Shown here piece after piece: positions 1 through 5,815 of a stretch of 6,454 nucleotides of DNA. Source of the stretch: DATACZ01 sp036258795 (lineage in GTDB: Bacteria > Actinomycetota > CADDZG01 > JAHWKV01); NCBI GenBank assembly GCA_036258795.1, contig DATACZ010000129.1:1-6454 (forward strand), written 5' to 3'. The stretch's first letter is position 1, and each line of letters starts with the position of its first letter. The notes beneath the pieces are model-generated. The model had not been told where the DNA came from. It was given only the letters and a program-made list of their open reading frames with translations, and did no database searches. A program made the translations under genes and the position numbers.

Positions 1-117
1 TAGGAACGCCCCATGGGTGGCTCCTCTGGAAACGAGGCATGATCCGATGATGCCCTGCTCGCTTCCGATGGTGACAGAGGCCCACGGCGTCGACGTCTCA
101 ACACCCAGCACCAACAC
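1..117 (-). CDS. tsaB: TsaB, t6A tRNA modification protein, N-terminal fragment
   Basis: Only the first 39 codons are present; the gene runs off the left edge. The translation begins (M)LVLGVETSTPWASVTIG, the typical first strand of the TsaB ASKHA fold (hydrophobic strand, then E/D-T-S/A-T). TsaB is the inactive paralogue of TsaD. It pairs with TsaD and recruits TsaE in the cytoplasmic complex that places threonylcarbamoyl on A37 of ANN-decoding tRNAs. I chose the GTG at 115-117 because the protein then begins right at the conserved strand and a GAGGG sequence (127-131) sits 9 nt upstream. The in-frame GTG at 148-150 is possible but would add 11 unsupported residues. The gene lies downstream of tsaE, its usual neighbour, but 134 nt away. 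The identification rests on the N-terminus and this context; the rest of the protein cannot be checked. Confidence 0.85.
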   Translation of the reverse strand, partial: MLVLGVETSTPWASVTIGSEQGIIGSCLVSRGATHGAFL

Positions 118-119
118 CT

Positions 120-251
120 CTACACACCCTCGCCATGTGCAAGGGGCCACACTCGCTCCCCGCGGTCGCTCGGTGGGCGGCTGCCTCCGCTACGATCCGG
201 CAGACCGTATAGGCAAGGCATGGAGGCTCGGATCCGCTCGCTGAGCCGCAT
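120..251 (-). CDS. Candidate 43-residue small ORF between tsaE and tsaB (speculative)
   Basis: An ATG directly follows the tsaE stop codon (TAG-ATG) and opens a 43-codon frame beginning MRLSERIRASMPCLYGLPD. It ends in TAG only 2 nt before the tsaB GTG. A GGGAAGGA sequence (260-267) lies 8 nt upstream of the ATG, a good Shine-Dalgarno match, although it is also coding sequence of tsaE. The product would be basic, rich in Arg, Ser, Gly and Pro, with no membrane segment or motif I recognise. Against it, the same stretch has strong inverted repeats, third positions are only moderately G+C rich, and open frames of this size are common by chance in such DNA. It could be a translated spacer that couples tsaE to tsaB rather than a functional protein. 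Confidence 0.2.
   Translation of the reverse strand: MRLSERIRASMPCLYGLPDRSGGSRPPSDRGERVWPLAHGEGV
177..249 (-). repeat. Nested inverted repeats in the tsaE-tsaB gap, possible RNA structure
   Basis: On the plus strand GCGGCT (177-182) and GCCTCC (183-188) are contiguous. Their complements are GGAGGC (222-227) and AGCCGC (244-249), so two 6-bp helices can stack with a 16-nt bulge at 228-243. A third pairing, GATCCG (194-199) with CGGATC (229-234), joins the apical loop to the bulge. It would be a pseudoknot or an alternative to the other helices. No U-tract follows on the minus strand, so it is not an ordinary intrinsic terminator. I could not fit a tRNA (no T-arm) or a riboswitch class I know. 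In DNA this G+C rich some pairing arises by chance. Confidence 0.35.
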
Positions 252-836
252 CTAGTTGTTCCTTCCCGACTCTTCACCGGGGAGAAAGTCCTCCCCGAAC
301 GCGCCCGGATCGGCGCTACGGCCCGCCGAGAAAAGCTCCGAGGCAAGCAACCGGACGGTGGGCATGCGGTTCATCCAGTTGACGCCCCTGGGCGTGAGGC
401 TCACGGTCCGAGAGCTTCCTCCGATCAGCTTGAGCTCCACATTCAGATGCTCTTTGGGGAGGAGGGGCTCTACCATGTCGCCCCACTCCATTGCCACCAC
501 GTAGGAAGGATCAAGAAACTCGTCATAGCCCAGGTCGATGACGTCCTGGATCGTGTTCAGACGGTAGATGTCGAGGTGCATGAGCGGATACCTGCCCCCG
601 AGATACTCCTTCATGAGGACGAAAGTAGGGCTCGTCACCCTCTCCGCTATCCCAAGCCCCACTGCCAGCCCCTGCACGAAGGTTGTCTTTCCGGCCCCAA
701 GGTCCCCCGACAGCACGATCATGTCCCCAGGCACCAATATGGGAGCCAGGGAGACCGCGAGCCTCTTCGTCTCCTCCGAGGAGCGCGTCTCCATGACCAG
801 CGGCTGCTTAGAAGGTGGGGAAGGTATCGAAGACAT
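252..836 (-). CDS. tsaE: TsaE, P-loop ATPase of t6A tRNA modification
   Basis: The 194-residue product is the small ATPase that binds the TsaB-TsaD dimer and is needed for multiple turnovers of t6A synthesis. The Walker A loop GDLGAGKTT is at residues 44-52. The conserved TSPTF follows at 68-72, then HLDIYRL (87-93, Asp89) and EWG (117-119), in the order usual for the family. The family is usually about 150-160 residues; this one is longer at both ends. It has a Pro/Ser-rich stretch before METRSSEET (residues 15-23) and a C-terminal tail from about residue 152 ending DFLPGEESGRNN. The ATG at 836 lies 13 nt after the udg stop and has no clear Shine-Dalgarno sequence, so reinitiation from udg is likely. 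The in-frame ATG at 794 (residue 15) is a plausible alternative start. Its position upstream of tsaB agrees with the assignment. Confidence 0.96.
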   Translation of the reverse strand: MSSIPSPPSKQPLVMETRSSEETKRLAVSLAPILVPGDMIVLSGDLGAGKTTFVQGLAVGLGIAERVTSPTFVLMKEYLGGRYPLMHLDIYRLNTIQDVIDLGYDEFLDPSYVVAMEWGDMVEPLLPKEHLNVELKLIGGSSRTVSLTPRGVNWMNRMPTVRLLASELFSAGRSADPGAFGEDFLPGEESGRNN

Positions 837-849
837 TGGGGTTGTTTGG

Positions 850-1491
850 TTAGAAAAGGGATCCTTGCTCGATGACCGGCTCTGGCCGGGGTGCAGAAAG
901 CACCGGTTCGGGAAGTGGCATGCGAGAGCGCAGGAGTTCCTGTTTGATTAGGTTGAAGTCCGAGCGAAGCGCCGCCATGGCAGGAGAGCCCTCGCCCCCA
1001 GAGTGAAGGGCCGATGCCGGATGGAAGGTCGGGATTACCGTGGCGCCGTAAGCCTCGAACTTGCGCCCCCTCACATGCGAGATCCACACCTGCCTATTGA
1101 GCAGAAAACGGGTCGCGAAGTTACCGAGCGGAACGATGATACGGGGCTGAATAAAGTGGATTTGAGCTTCGAGGTATGGACTGCACAGGTCGATCTCCTC
1201 TGGTGCGGGGTTGCGGTTGGCCGGGGGCCGGCACTTGAGCACGTTGCAGATCACGCACTTGGTGCGATCGAGTCCGATGCCGGAAAGCAGGTTATCGAGC
1301 AGCTTTCCGGCGGCGCCCACAAAGGGCCTTCCCAGCCTGTCCTCGTGGTATCCAGGCGCCTCTCCCACAAACATGAGGTCGGAGGCGATGTTGCCGTCGA
1401 GCCACACCACCTGAGTGCGTCCCCTGGAAAGATCGCATTTGATGCATCCAAGGGCTTCGTTTTTGGCCTCTTGCAAGTTCTGCCACTTCAC
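850..1491 (-). CDS. Family 4 uracil-DNA glycosylase, [4Fe-4S] type
   Basis: The 213-residue enzyme should remove uracil from DNA and so start base-excision repair of deaminated cytosine. Family 4 marks are clear. Four cysteines, C16 and C19 (CIKC) plus C87 and C103, have the spacing of the iron-sulfur ligands. Motif I is GEAPG (43-47), followed by HEDRLGRPFVGAAGKLLD (49-66). NVLKCRPP lies at 83-90, PLGNFATRFL at 121-130, and motif II PTFHPAS at 154-160. After the catalytic domain a Pro-rich linker (about 190-207) ends in QGSLF, similar to bacterial sliding-clamp-binding peptides. The start is GTG, with GGAG (1499-1502) 7 nt upstream. The gene is separated from alr by 203 nt but lies only 13 nt before tsaE. 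The family is common in thermophiles and Actinomycetota. The function is secure by family; the symbol udgA is sometimes used, but I leave it blank. Confidence 0.95.
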   Translation of the reverse strand: MKWQNLQEAKNEALGCIKCDLSRGRTQVVWLDGNIASDLMFVGEAPGYHEDRLGRPFVGAAGKLLDNLLSGIGLDRTKCVICNVLKCRPPANRNPAPEEIDLCSPYLEAQIHFIQPRIIVPLGNFATRFLLNRQVWISHVRGRKFEAYGATVIPTFHPASALHSGGEGSPAMAALRSDFNLIKQELLRSRMPLPEPVLSAPRPEPVIEQGSLF

Positions 1492-1694
1492 TGATGTTCT
1501 CCGTCTCGCTGGGGTGATCGTGCGTTCAGCCGGACTCCCCTTGAGGCGGATCAGAGCAATGACGCACCTGACATTTCAACCTGGGGTAGTGAAGGTTAGT
1601 GCGGTCGATGGCTGTTCACCCGCGACTCCAGCCACCCGAACATTTCATCATAAACACTACGGGCAACTCGACTGAACATGGAATAAAGAAGGAT
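1492..1694. other. 203-nt alr-udg intergenic region
   Basis: No convincing gene lies here; the open frames are under 20 codons or are tails of shadow frames. It is visibly less G+C rich than the flanking coding DNA. On the minus strand it holds a possible promoter (1647-1676) and the udg Shine-Dalgarno sequence GGAG at 1499-1502. It also has a weak 5-bp inverted repeat, AACCT (1578-1582) with AGGTT (1593-1597). A T-rich stretch follows the alr stop (about 1681-1694, minus strand TCCTTCTTTATTC), but no strong hairpin precedes it, so I do not call a terminator. Confidence 0.5.
1647..1676 (-). promoter_or_regulatory. Possible sigma70-type promoter for udg-tsaE
   Basis: On the minus strand TATGAT (1647-1652) differs at one position from the -10 consensus TATAAT. 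With an 18-nt spacer it is preceded by TTCAGT (1671-1676), a weak three-of-six match to TTGACA. It lies about 155 nt upstream of the udg GTG, in the only long A+T-richer gap before that gene. The -35 is poor and such matches occur by chance, so this is only a candidate. Confidence 0.2.
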
Positions 1695-2858
1695 TCAAGG
1701 CTGTGCGGACTGACTGGCCCTGGGCTGTTCCGTCCCAATCGGCACCGAATCCTTATACACCCTGGGCACTCGGGCGCTGATTCCGCAGACCACCTCGTAG
1801 GGAATGGTCCCAAGCCGGTCGGCCATTTCCTGAGCCGTAATACGGTCCTGCCCCTGAGCTCCCAGGATCACCACCTCCTCTCCCACTTCCAGGTCATCGT
1901 CGCCCACGTCGACGAGAAAGTGGTCCATGGTGATGGTTCCCGAGATCCGGTACCTCTTTCCACGGATCAGAACCTCGCCGGTGTTGCCCAGCGCCCGGCG
2001 GAGGCCGTCGGCGTAGCCGCAGGGAACCGTTACGACCCAGCCGTCTCGTGGCATCCGATACTTCTGGCCGTAGGAAATCGCCTCGCCGGCGGCCAGGCGC
2101 TTCGTCATGCCTATCCGGGATTTGAGGCTCATGGCCGGCTCCAGCTCGATTAGGTGAGCGAGCTCAGGAGAGGGATGGATGCCCCATAAGGCAATCCCGG
2201 CTCTCACCATGTCCAGGTGAGCGGAGGGCAAGGTGATGGCTCCCGCCGAGTTGCACATGTGACGGATAACGCGGTCCTCCGGAACCAGCTCGTCCAGCAG
2301 TTCAAGGAAGCGTTTGCTCTGCATAGTCGTATAGGGGTTTGTGACTTCCTCCGCCACCGCAAAGTGCGTCCAAAGCCCCGCCACCTCGATACTCTCCAAA
2401 GACTTTAGGAGACCCAGAAAACCGACGGCATGCTCACAGGGCACCCCATAGCGGTGCATTCCGGTGTCTACCTTCATGTGGGCCCTGACCCGAACCCCTC
2501 TAGCAGCAGCCAAGCCAGCAAGAGCCTGGGCGGTCTGTTCTGTGTAGATGGTGGGGGTGAGATCGGACGCCACCGCCAGCTCCAGAGCGCCTCGAGGCGG
2601 CTCTGCCAGGAGGAGGATGGGACTTTCGATTCCGGCGGCGCGTAGAGCGACACCCTCCTCGACCCGGGCGACTCCGAGCCAGTCCGCTCCTCCCTCAAGG
2701 ACGGCCCTGGCCCCCTCCACCTCGCCATGTCCATAGGCGTTTGCCTTGACGACTGCCAGAAGAAGGGTCCCCGGAGCAAGCATTTCCTTGATCCGGCGAG
2801 TGTTTCGCCGGATGCACCCCAGGTCTATCTCGGCCCAGATGGCCGGCTCTATCGTCAT
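1695..2858 (-). CDS. alr: Alanine racemase (PLP-dependent)
   Basis: The 387-residue cytoplasmic enzyme interconverts L- and D-alanine and supplies D-Ala for the peptidoglycan stem peptide. The N-terminal TIM barrel carries the PLP lysine K38 in AVVKANAYGHG (35-45). It continues with KVDTGMHRYG (129-138, with R136 near the second catalytic base), THFAVAEE (164-171) and NSAG (203-206). The C-terminal beta domain has the second catalytic base Y282 in CGYADGLRR (280-288) and TMDHFLVDVG (310-319). The length is normal for the family; the last 15 or so residues are a polar tail. The ATG at 2856-2858 overlaps the TGA of nnr by 4 nt (ATGA), with GAGG and AGGG just upstream, so translation is probably coupled. 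All key residues are present and the enzyme should be active. Confidence 0.98.
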   Translation of the reverse strand: MTIEPAIWAEIDLGCIRRNTRRIKEMLAPGTLLLAVVKANAYGHGEVEGARAVLEGGADWLGVARVEEGVALRAAGIESPILLLAEPPRGALELAVASDLTPTIYTEQTAQALAGLAAARGVRVRAHMKVDTGMHRYGVPCEHAVGFLGLLKSLESIEVAGLWTHFAVAEEVTNPYTTMQSKRFLELLDELVPEDRVIRHMCNSAGAITLPSAHLDMVRAGIALWGIHPSPELAHLIELEPAMSLKSRIGMTKRLAAGEAISYGQKYRMPRDGWVVTVPCGYADGLRRALGNTGEVLIRGKRYRISGTITMDHFLVDVGDDDLEVGEEVVILGAQGQDRITAQEMADRLGTIPYEVVCGISARVPRVYKDSVPIGTEQPRASQSAQP

Positions 2859-4384
2859 CTCCTCACCCTGCTGATGACCTCGGGGAGCACCTGGAGAAGG
2901 TCTCCAGCAATCACTCCCCGATCCCCCATCCTGGCTGCCAGAAGTTCACCGGCCGCGCCGTGAAGGTAGGCTCCGGCCCAGGCGGCGTCAAACGCAGGGC
3001 TCACCGCCGCCAGTGCCGCAATCACCCCGGTAAGCACGTCGCCGGTCCCTCCGGTGGCCAGGACCGGCCCCCCACTTCTCACCAGAGCAGTCTCCCCGTC
3101 GGGCTTTGTCACGACCGTGCAAAAACCCTTCAGGAGCACGATGGCCCCGGTTTGCCGGGCCCCATCCTGGGCGGCGGCCACCCGGTCGCCGTTGATTTCC
3201 TCCACTCCCATGCCGATGAGCCTGGCCAGCTCTCCGGAATGGGGAGTGAGCACCGTAGGGCCCCGCCGGTTGCGGAGCTCCTCGGGCCGGCCCTGGAAGG
3301 CGTTGATCCCGTCGGCGTCCAGGATTACCGGCTGATCCACCTCCTCCAAGACCCTCCGGACGAGCTTCTGGGTCTCCTCGTCCCGGCTGATACCCGGGCC
3401 CATTGCCACTGCGTTGGCCTCTGCCGCAAGAGCTACGACCTGATCGAGCGCGTCAAGCCGAAGTCCTCCACGCTCGTTCTGAGGCAGGGGCACCGTCAAG
3501 GACTCCATCACGCTGACGTCGAGCCGGCCGGCAATGGCCTCCGGCACCACCATCCTCACCAGTCCGGCACCTGTTCGAAGAGCTCCGAGCGCCGCCAGAG
3601 ACGCTGCTCCCGACATGCCCGGTGAGCCTGCCACCACGATCACCTTCCCGACGCTGCGCTTATGCGCTGTGGGGGGCCGGATGGGCAGCGTCCGGGTAAC
3701 GTCTTCCTCCTCGACAAGGTGAAGATCGGAATCGAGAAACTCGGCCGGAATACCGATGTCTGCCACTTCAACGTTGCCCGCATGCTCTGAACCCGGCGGA
3801 AGCAGGAGCCCTGGCTTGAGAGCCCCCAAGGTCACGGTGAGGGCGGCCTTAACCCCCTTTCCACGGACCTCTCCGGTACGGCCGTCCACTCCCGACGGGA
3901 TGTCCACGGCCAAGACGGGAATGCCTGACGCCTCCAGCTCGGCGACCGCCTCGGCGGCCGGGCCGGCCAGCGACCCTTTGAACCCCGTCCCCAGCATCGC
4001 ATCGATGGCGAGGTCGGAGCGCTCCAGCTCTCTTCTCAACCGCGATGGATCGAACGGCTGGGCCCGGGAATGAACCAGCAAGTCGAGAGCGGTCCTTGCG
4101 TCTCCTTTGACTGATTCCGGGTCTCCTACGATGAAGACCCGGCACAGGGCTCCTTTTCGCAACAGGTATTCGGCCGCTACGAACCCGTCGCCGCCGTTGT
4201 TACCCTTACCGCAGACCACGGTGACCCTGCGACCGTAAACGCCTCCCATGTAACGCACGGCGGCCCGTCCCACCGCCCTGCCGGCCTCGGACATCAGCTC
4301 GAAGGAAGGAACCCCTGAATCGAACGTGGCCTGATCCGCCTCAGCCATCCGCTCGGGAGTCAGCACGCTTTTCACGAGCCCCAT
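2855..4384 (-). CDS. nnr: Bifunctional NAD(P)H-hydrate epimerase / ADP-dependent NAD(P)H-hydrate dehydratase
   Basis: The 509-residue fusion repairs hydrated NADH and NADPH. The N-terminal YjeF-like domain (about 1-225) interconverts the R and S hydrates, and the C-terminal ribokinase-like domain (about 226-509) dehydrates the S form using ADP. Epimerase marks are GKGNNGGDG (59-67), DAMLGTGFKG (128-137) and AVDIPSGVDG (159-168). Dehydratase marks are HKRSVGKVIVVAGSPGMSGA (241-260), LDADGIN (355-361), LTPHSGELARL (379-389) and the nucleotide-binding and catalytic ATGGTGDVLTG (443-453, with Asp449). Both halves look complete. The ATG at 4382-4384 has no clear Shine-Dalgarno sequence; GTG at codon 4 is an alternative. 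The domain order and length match the common bacterial fusion (E. coli YjeF/NnrDE type). It overlaps alr by 4 nt, and its link to alr and tsaE is widespread in bacteria. Confidence 0.97.
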   Translation of the reverse strand: MGLVKSVLTPERMAEADQATFDSGVPSFELMSEAGRAVGRAAVRYMGGVYGRRVTVVCGKGNNGGDGFVAAEYLLRKGALCRVFIVGDPESVKGDARTALDLLVHSRAQPFDPSRLRRELERSDLAIDAMLGTGFKGSLAGPAAEAVAELEASGIPVLAVDIPSGVDGRTGEVRGKGVKAALTVTLGALKPGLLLPPGSEHAGNVEVADIGIPAEFLDSDLHLVEEEDVTRTLPIRPPTAHKRSVGKVIVVAGSPGMSGAASLAALGALRTGAGLVRMVVPEAIAGRLDVSVMESLTVPLPQNERGGLRLDALDQVVALAAEANAVAMGPGISRDEETQKLVRRVLEEVDQPVILDADGINAFQGRPEELRNRRGPTVLTPHSGELARLIGMGVEEINGDRVAAAQDGARQTGAIVLLKGFCTVVTKPDGETALVRSGGPVLATGGTGDVLTGVIAALAAVSPAFDAAWAGAYLHGAAGELLAARMGDRGVIAGDLLQVLPEVISRVRR

Positions 4385-4437
4385 TCTAGGAGCCGGGAAC
4401 TCAAAGGTTTCGTGTTATGGCTCGCCGCCAAAGACCG

Positions 4438-4483
4438 GCAGGGCCCCCTGCGACTGTCTCGAGGTACCTAGCTTTCGCCTCGA
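4438..4483 (-). terminator. Two small hairpins after glmM, weak terminator or attenuator candidate
   Basis: TCGAGG (4459-4464) pairs with CCTCGA (4478-4483) across the glmM stop codon with a 13-nt loop. Downstream on the minus strand GCAGG-GGGC-CCTGC (4438-4451) forms a compact 5-bp G+C hairpin with a tetraloop. No U-tract follows; the next bases on the minus strand read CGGTCTTTGG. This is therefore not a canonical intrinsic terminator. It could slow or partly stop transcription before nnr, protect the glmM 3' end, or be chance pairing. It falls in the 83-nt glmM-nnr gap (4385-4467), which otherwise shows nothing recognisable. Confidence 0.22.
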
Positions 4484-5793
4484 ATCGCGGCGGCAATGCT
4501 ATTGGCGGCCGCGCTGGCGGCGTCTGCGTCGGTGGCCTCCACCATCACTCTGACCACCGGCTCGGTCCCCGAAGGCCGGACGAGTATCCGGCCGGATATC
4601 GACCTTTTGGCTTCCTCAATGGCGGCTTGAATCCGGTGGGACGAGGAGACGGCATGCCGGTCCGTCACCGCAACGTTTATGAGGACCTGTGGGAATCTCT
4701 CGACAACCCGAGATAGCGATGAGAGCTTTTGTCCGGTCGACGCCATCCTTCCCGCAACGCGGAGGCCCGTCACCAGGCCATCGCCCGTGGTGGAGAAGCT
4801 AGAAGTCACGATGTGACCGGACTGCTCACCACCAATCGCTGCGCGTTGAACACGCATCGCCTCTATCACGTAGCGGTCTCCCACGGGCGTTTCGACCAGC
4901 TCAATCCCCTCGCGCGCCAGCGCCTGCCGTAAGCCGAGGTTGGCCATAACCGTCGATACCACGACGTTGCCCGTCAGGCGGTCCTGCTGTTTCAACTCGA
5001 GAGCGAGCATGGCGAGCATGGCGTCCCCATCGACGATGTTGCCATTTTCATCGACCGCAATAACCCTGTCGGCGTCACCATCGTGGGCCAGGCCCAGGTC
5101 GGCCTTCATCCGTACGACCTGTCCTGCAACCACCTCCGGCCACATCGAGCCGCAGCCGGCGTTTATGTTCAAGCCGTCGGGAGCGTCGTTGATGACGATA
5201 ACCTCTGCTCCCGCATTCCGGAACACCAAAGGGGCCGTCCGGTAGGCGGCCCCGTTGGCGCAGTCGATGACGACTCGCATCCCGCGCAGACTGCGGCCCT
5301 CTAAGGCCCGGAGAGCGTGATCGGCGTACAGGCTTTCTCCCTCCGGAATCTCGACGATCTTCCCCAGACCGGCATCCGTCGGCCGTGGCCACTGGCGCTC
5401 GAGCTGCTCCTCGATCCGCCTCTCGGTGGTGTCGTCGAGCTTGTATCCATCGGGCCCAAAGAACTTGATCCCGTTGTCGGCATAGGCATTGTGAGAGCCT
5501 GAGATAACCACTCCACCATGAGCCTCCCAACGCCGCACCAGATACGCAACGGCCGGGGTCGAGAGGACCCCGCATGATAGGACGTGACCTCCTCCAGAGG
5601 TTACGCCTGCCGAAAGGGCCGCCTCGAGCATCCGTCCAGATATGCGGGTATCCCGGGCAACGACCACCCGGGGATGGGGATTGTCACCACCAAGCTCCCG
5701 GGCCGCGGCCTCGCCCAGCTTGAGGGCAAGCTCTGCCGTTAGGTCTTGATTTGCCACTCCCCGGACGCCATCGGTTCCAAACAGCCGGCTCAT
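4468..5793 (-). CDS. glmM: Phosphoglucosamine mutase
   Basis: The 441-residue cytoplasmic enzyme converts glucosamine-6-phosphate to glucosamine-1-phosphate on the way to UDP-GlcNAc for peptidoglycan. The N-terminus is the family signature MSRLFGTDGVRGVAN. The phosphoserine loop is ISGSHNAYADNGIKFF (97-112, catalytic Ser100), where most GlmM proteins have ISASHNP. The metal-binding loop is DGDADR (238-243), the sugar loop GEQSGH (322-327), and the phosphate-binding loop RPSGTEP (406-412). The length is normal for the family (about 445). The frame is open upstream to 5892, but that part overlaps rpsI and lacks family similarity, so the ATG at 5791-5793 is the start. It lies 22 nt after the rpsI stop, with no strong Shine-Dalgarno sequence, suggesting coupling to rpsI. 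Unusually for an actinobacterial-type block, glmS does not follow. Confidence 0.97.
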   Translation of the reverse strand: MSRLFGTDGVRGVANQDLTAELALKLGEAAARELGGDNPHPRVVVARDTRISGRMLEAALSAGVTSGGGHVLSCGVLSTPAVAYLVRRWEAHGGVVISGSHNAYADNGIKFFGPDGYKLDDTTERRIEEQLERQWPRPTDAGLGKIVEIPEGESLYADHALRALEGRSLRGMRVVIDCANGAAYRTAPLVFRNAGAEVIVINDAPDGLNINAGCGSMWPEVVAGQVVRMKADLGLAHDGDADRVIAVDENGNIVDGDAMLAMLALELKQQDRLTGNVVVSTVMANLGLRQALAREGIELVETPVGDRYVIEAMRVQRAAIGGEQSGHIVTSSFSTTGDGLVTGLRVAGRMASTGQKLSSLSRVVERFPQVLINVAVTDRHAVSSSHRIQAAIEEAKRSISGRILVRPSGTEPVVRVMVEATDADAASAAANSIAAAIRGES

Positions 5794-5815
5794 CCGCGAG
5801 TGCGGGCAGAAGGAA

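Noticed and set aside
177..251. tRNA gene in the tsaE-tsaB gap, suggested by a closing stem and a GGCTCAG sequence
   Set aside because: No T-arm (no GG-TTC-type loop) and no proper anticodon arm could be fitted on either strand.
1003..1494. 163-codon plus-strand frame opposite udg
   Set aside because: It is a shadow frame of the glycosylase gene, with no family features.
1610..1645. SOS (LexA) operator before udg, prompted by GTTC and GAAC half-sites
   Set aside because: The half-sites are about 20 nt apart and not in the CGAAC-N4-GTTCG arrangement.
1681..1700. Intrinsic terminator after alr (T-rich stretch)
   Set aside because: There is no stable hairpin immediately upstream on the minus strand; only a 4-bp A+T inverted repeat is seen.
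1599..2153. 184-codon plus-strand frame opposite the end of alr
   Set aside because: Most of it is antisense to alr and it shows no recognisable domain or convincing ribosome binding site.
2960..3625. 221-codon open frame on the plus strand opposite nnr
   Set aside because: It is antisense to a well-supported gene, its composition (Arg, His, Pro, Gly rich) is that of a G+C-driven shadow frame, and no motif is seen.
4458..4468. Vector or polylinker remnant, because XhoI and KpnI sites overlap (CTCGAGGTACC) and a BamHI site occurs at 230-235
   Set aside because: The sites are spread apart, one overlaps the natural glmM stop region, and no other vector sequence is present; chance in G+C-rich DNA is enough.
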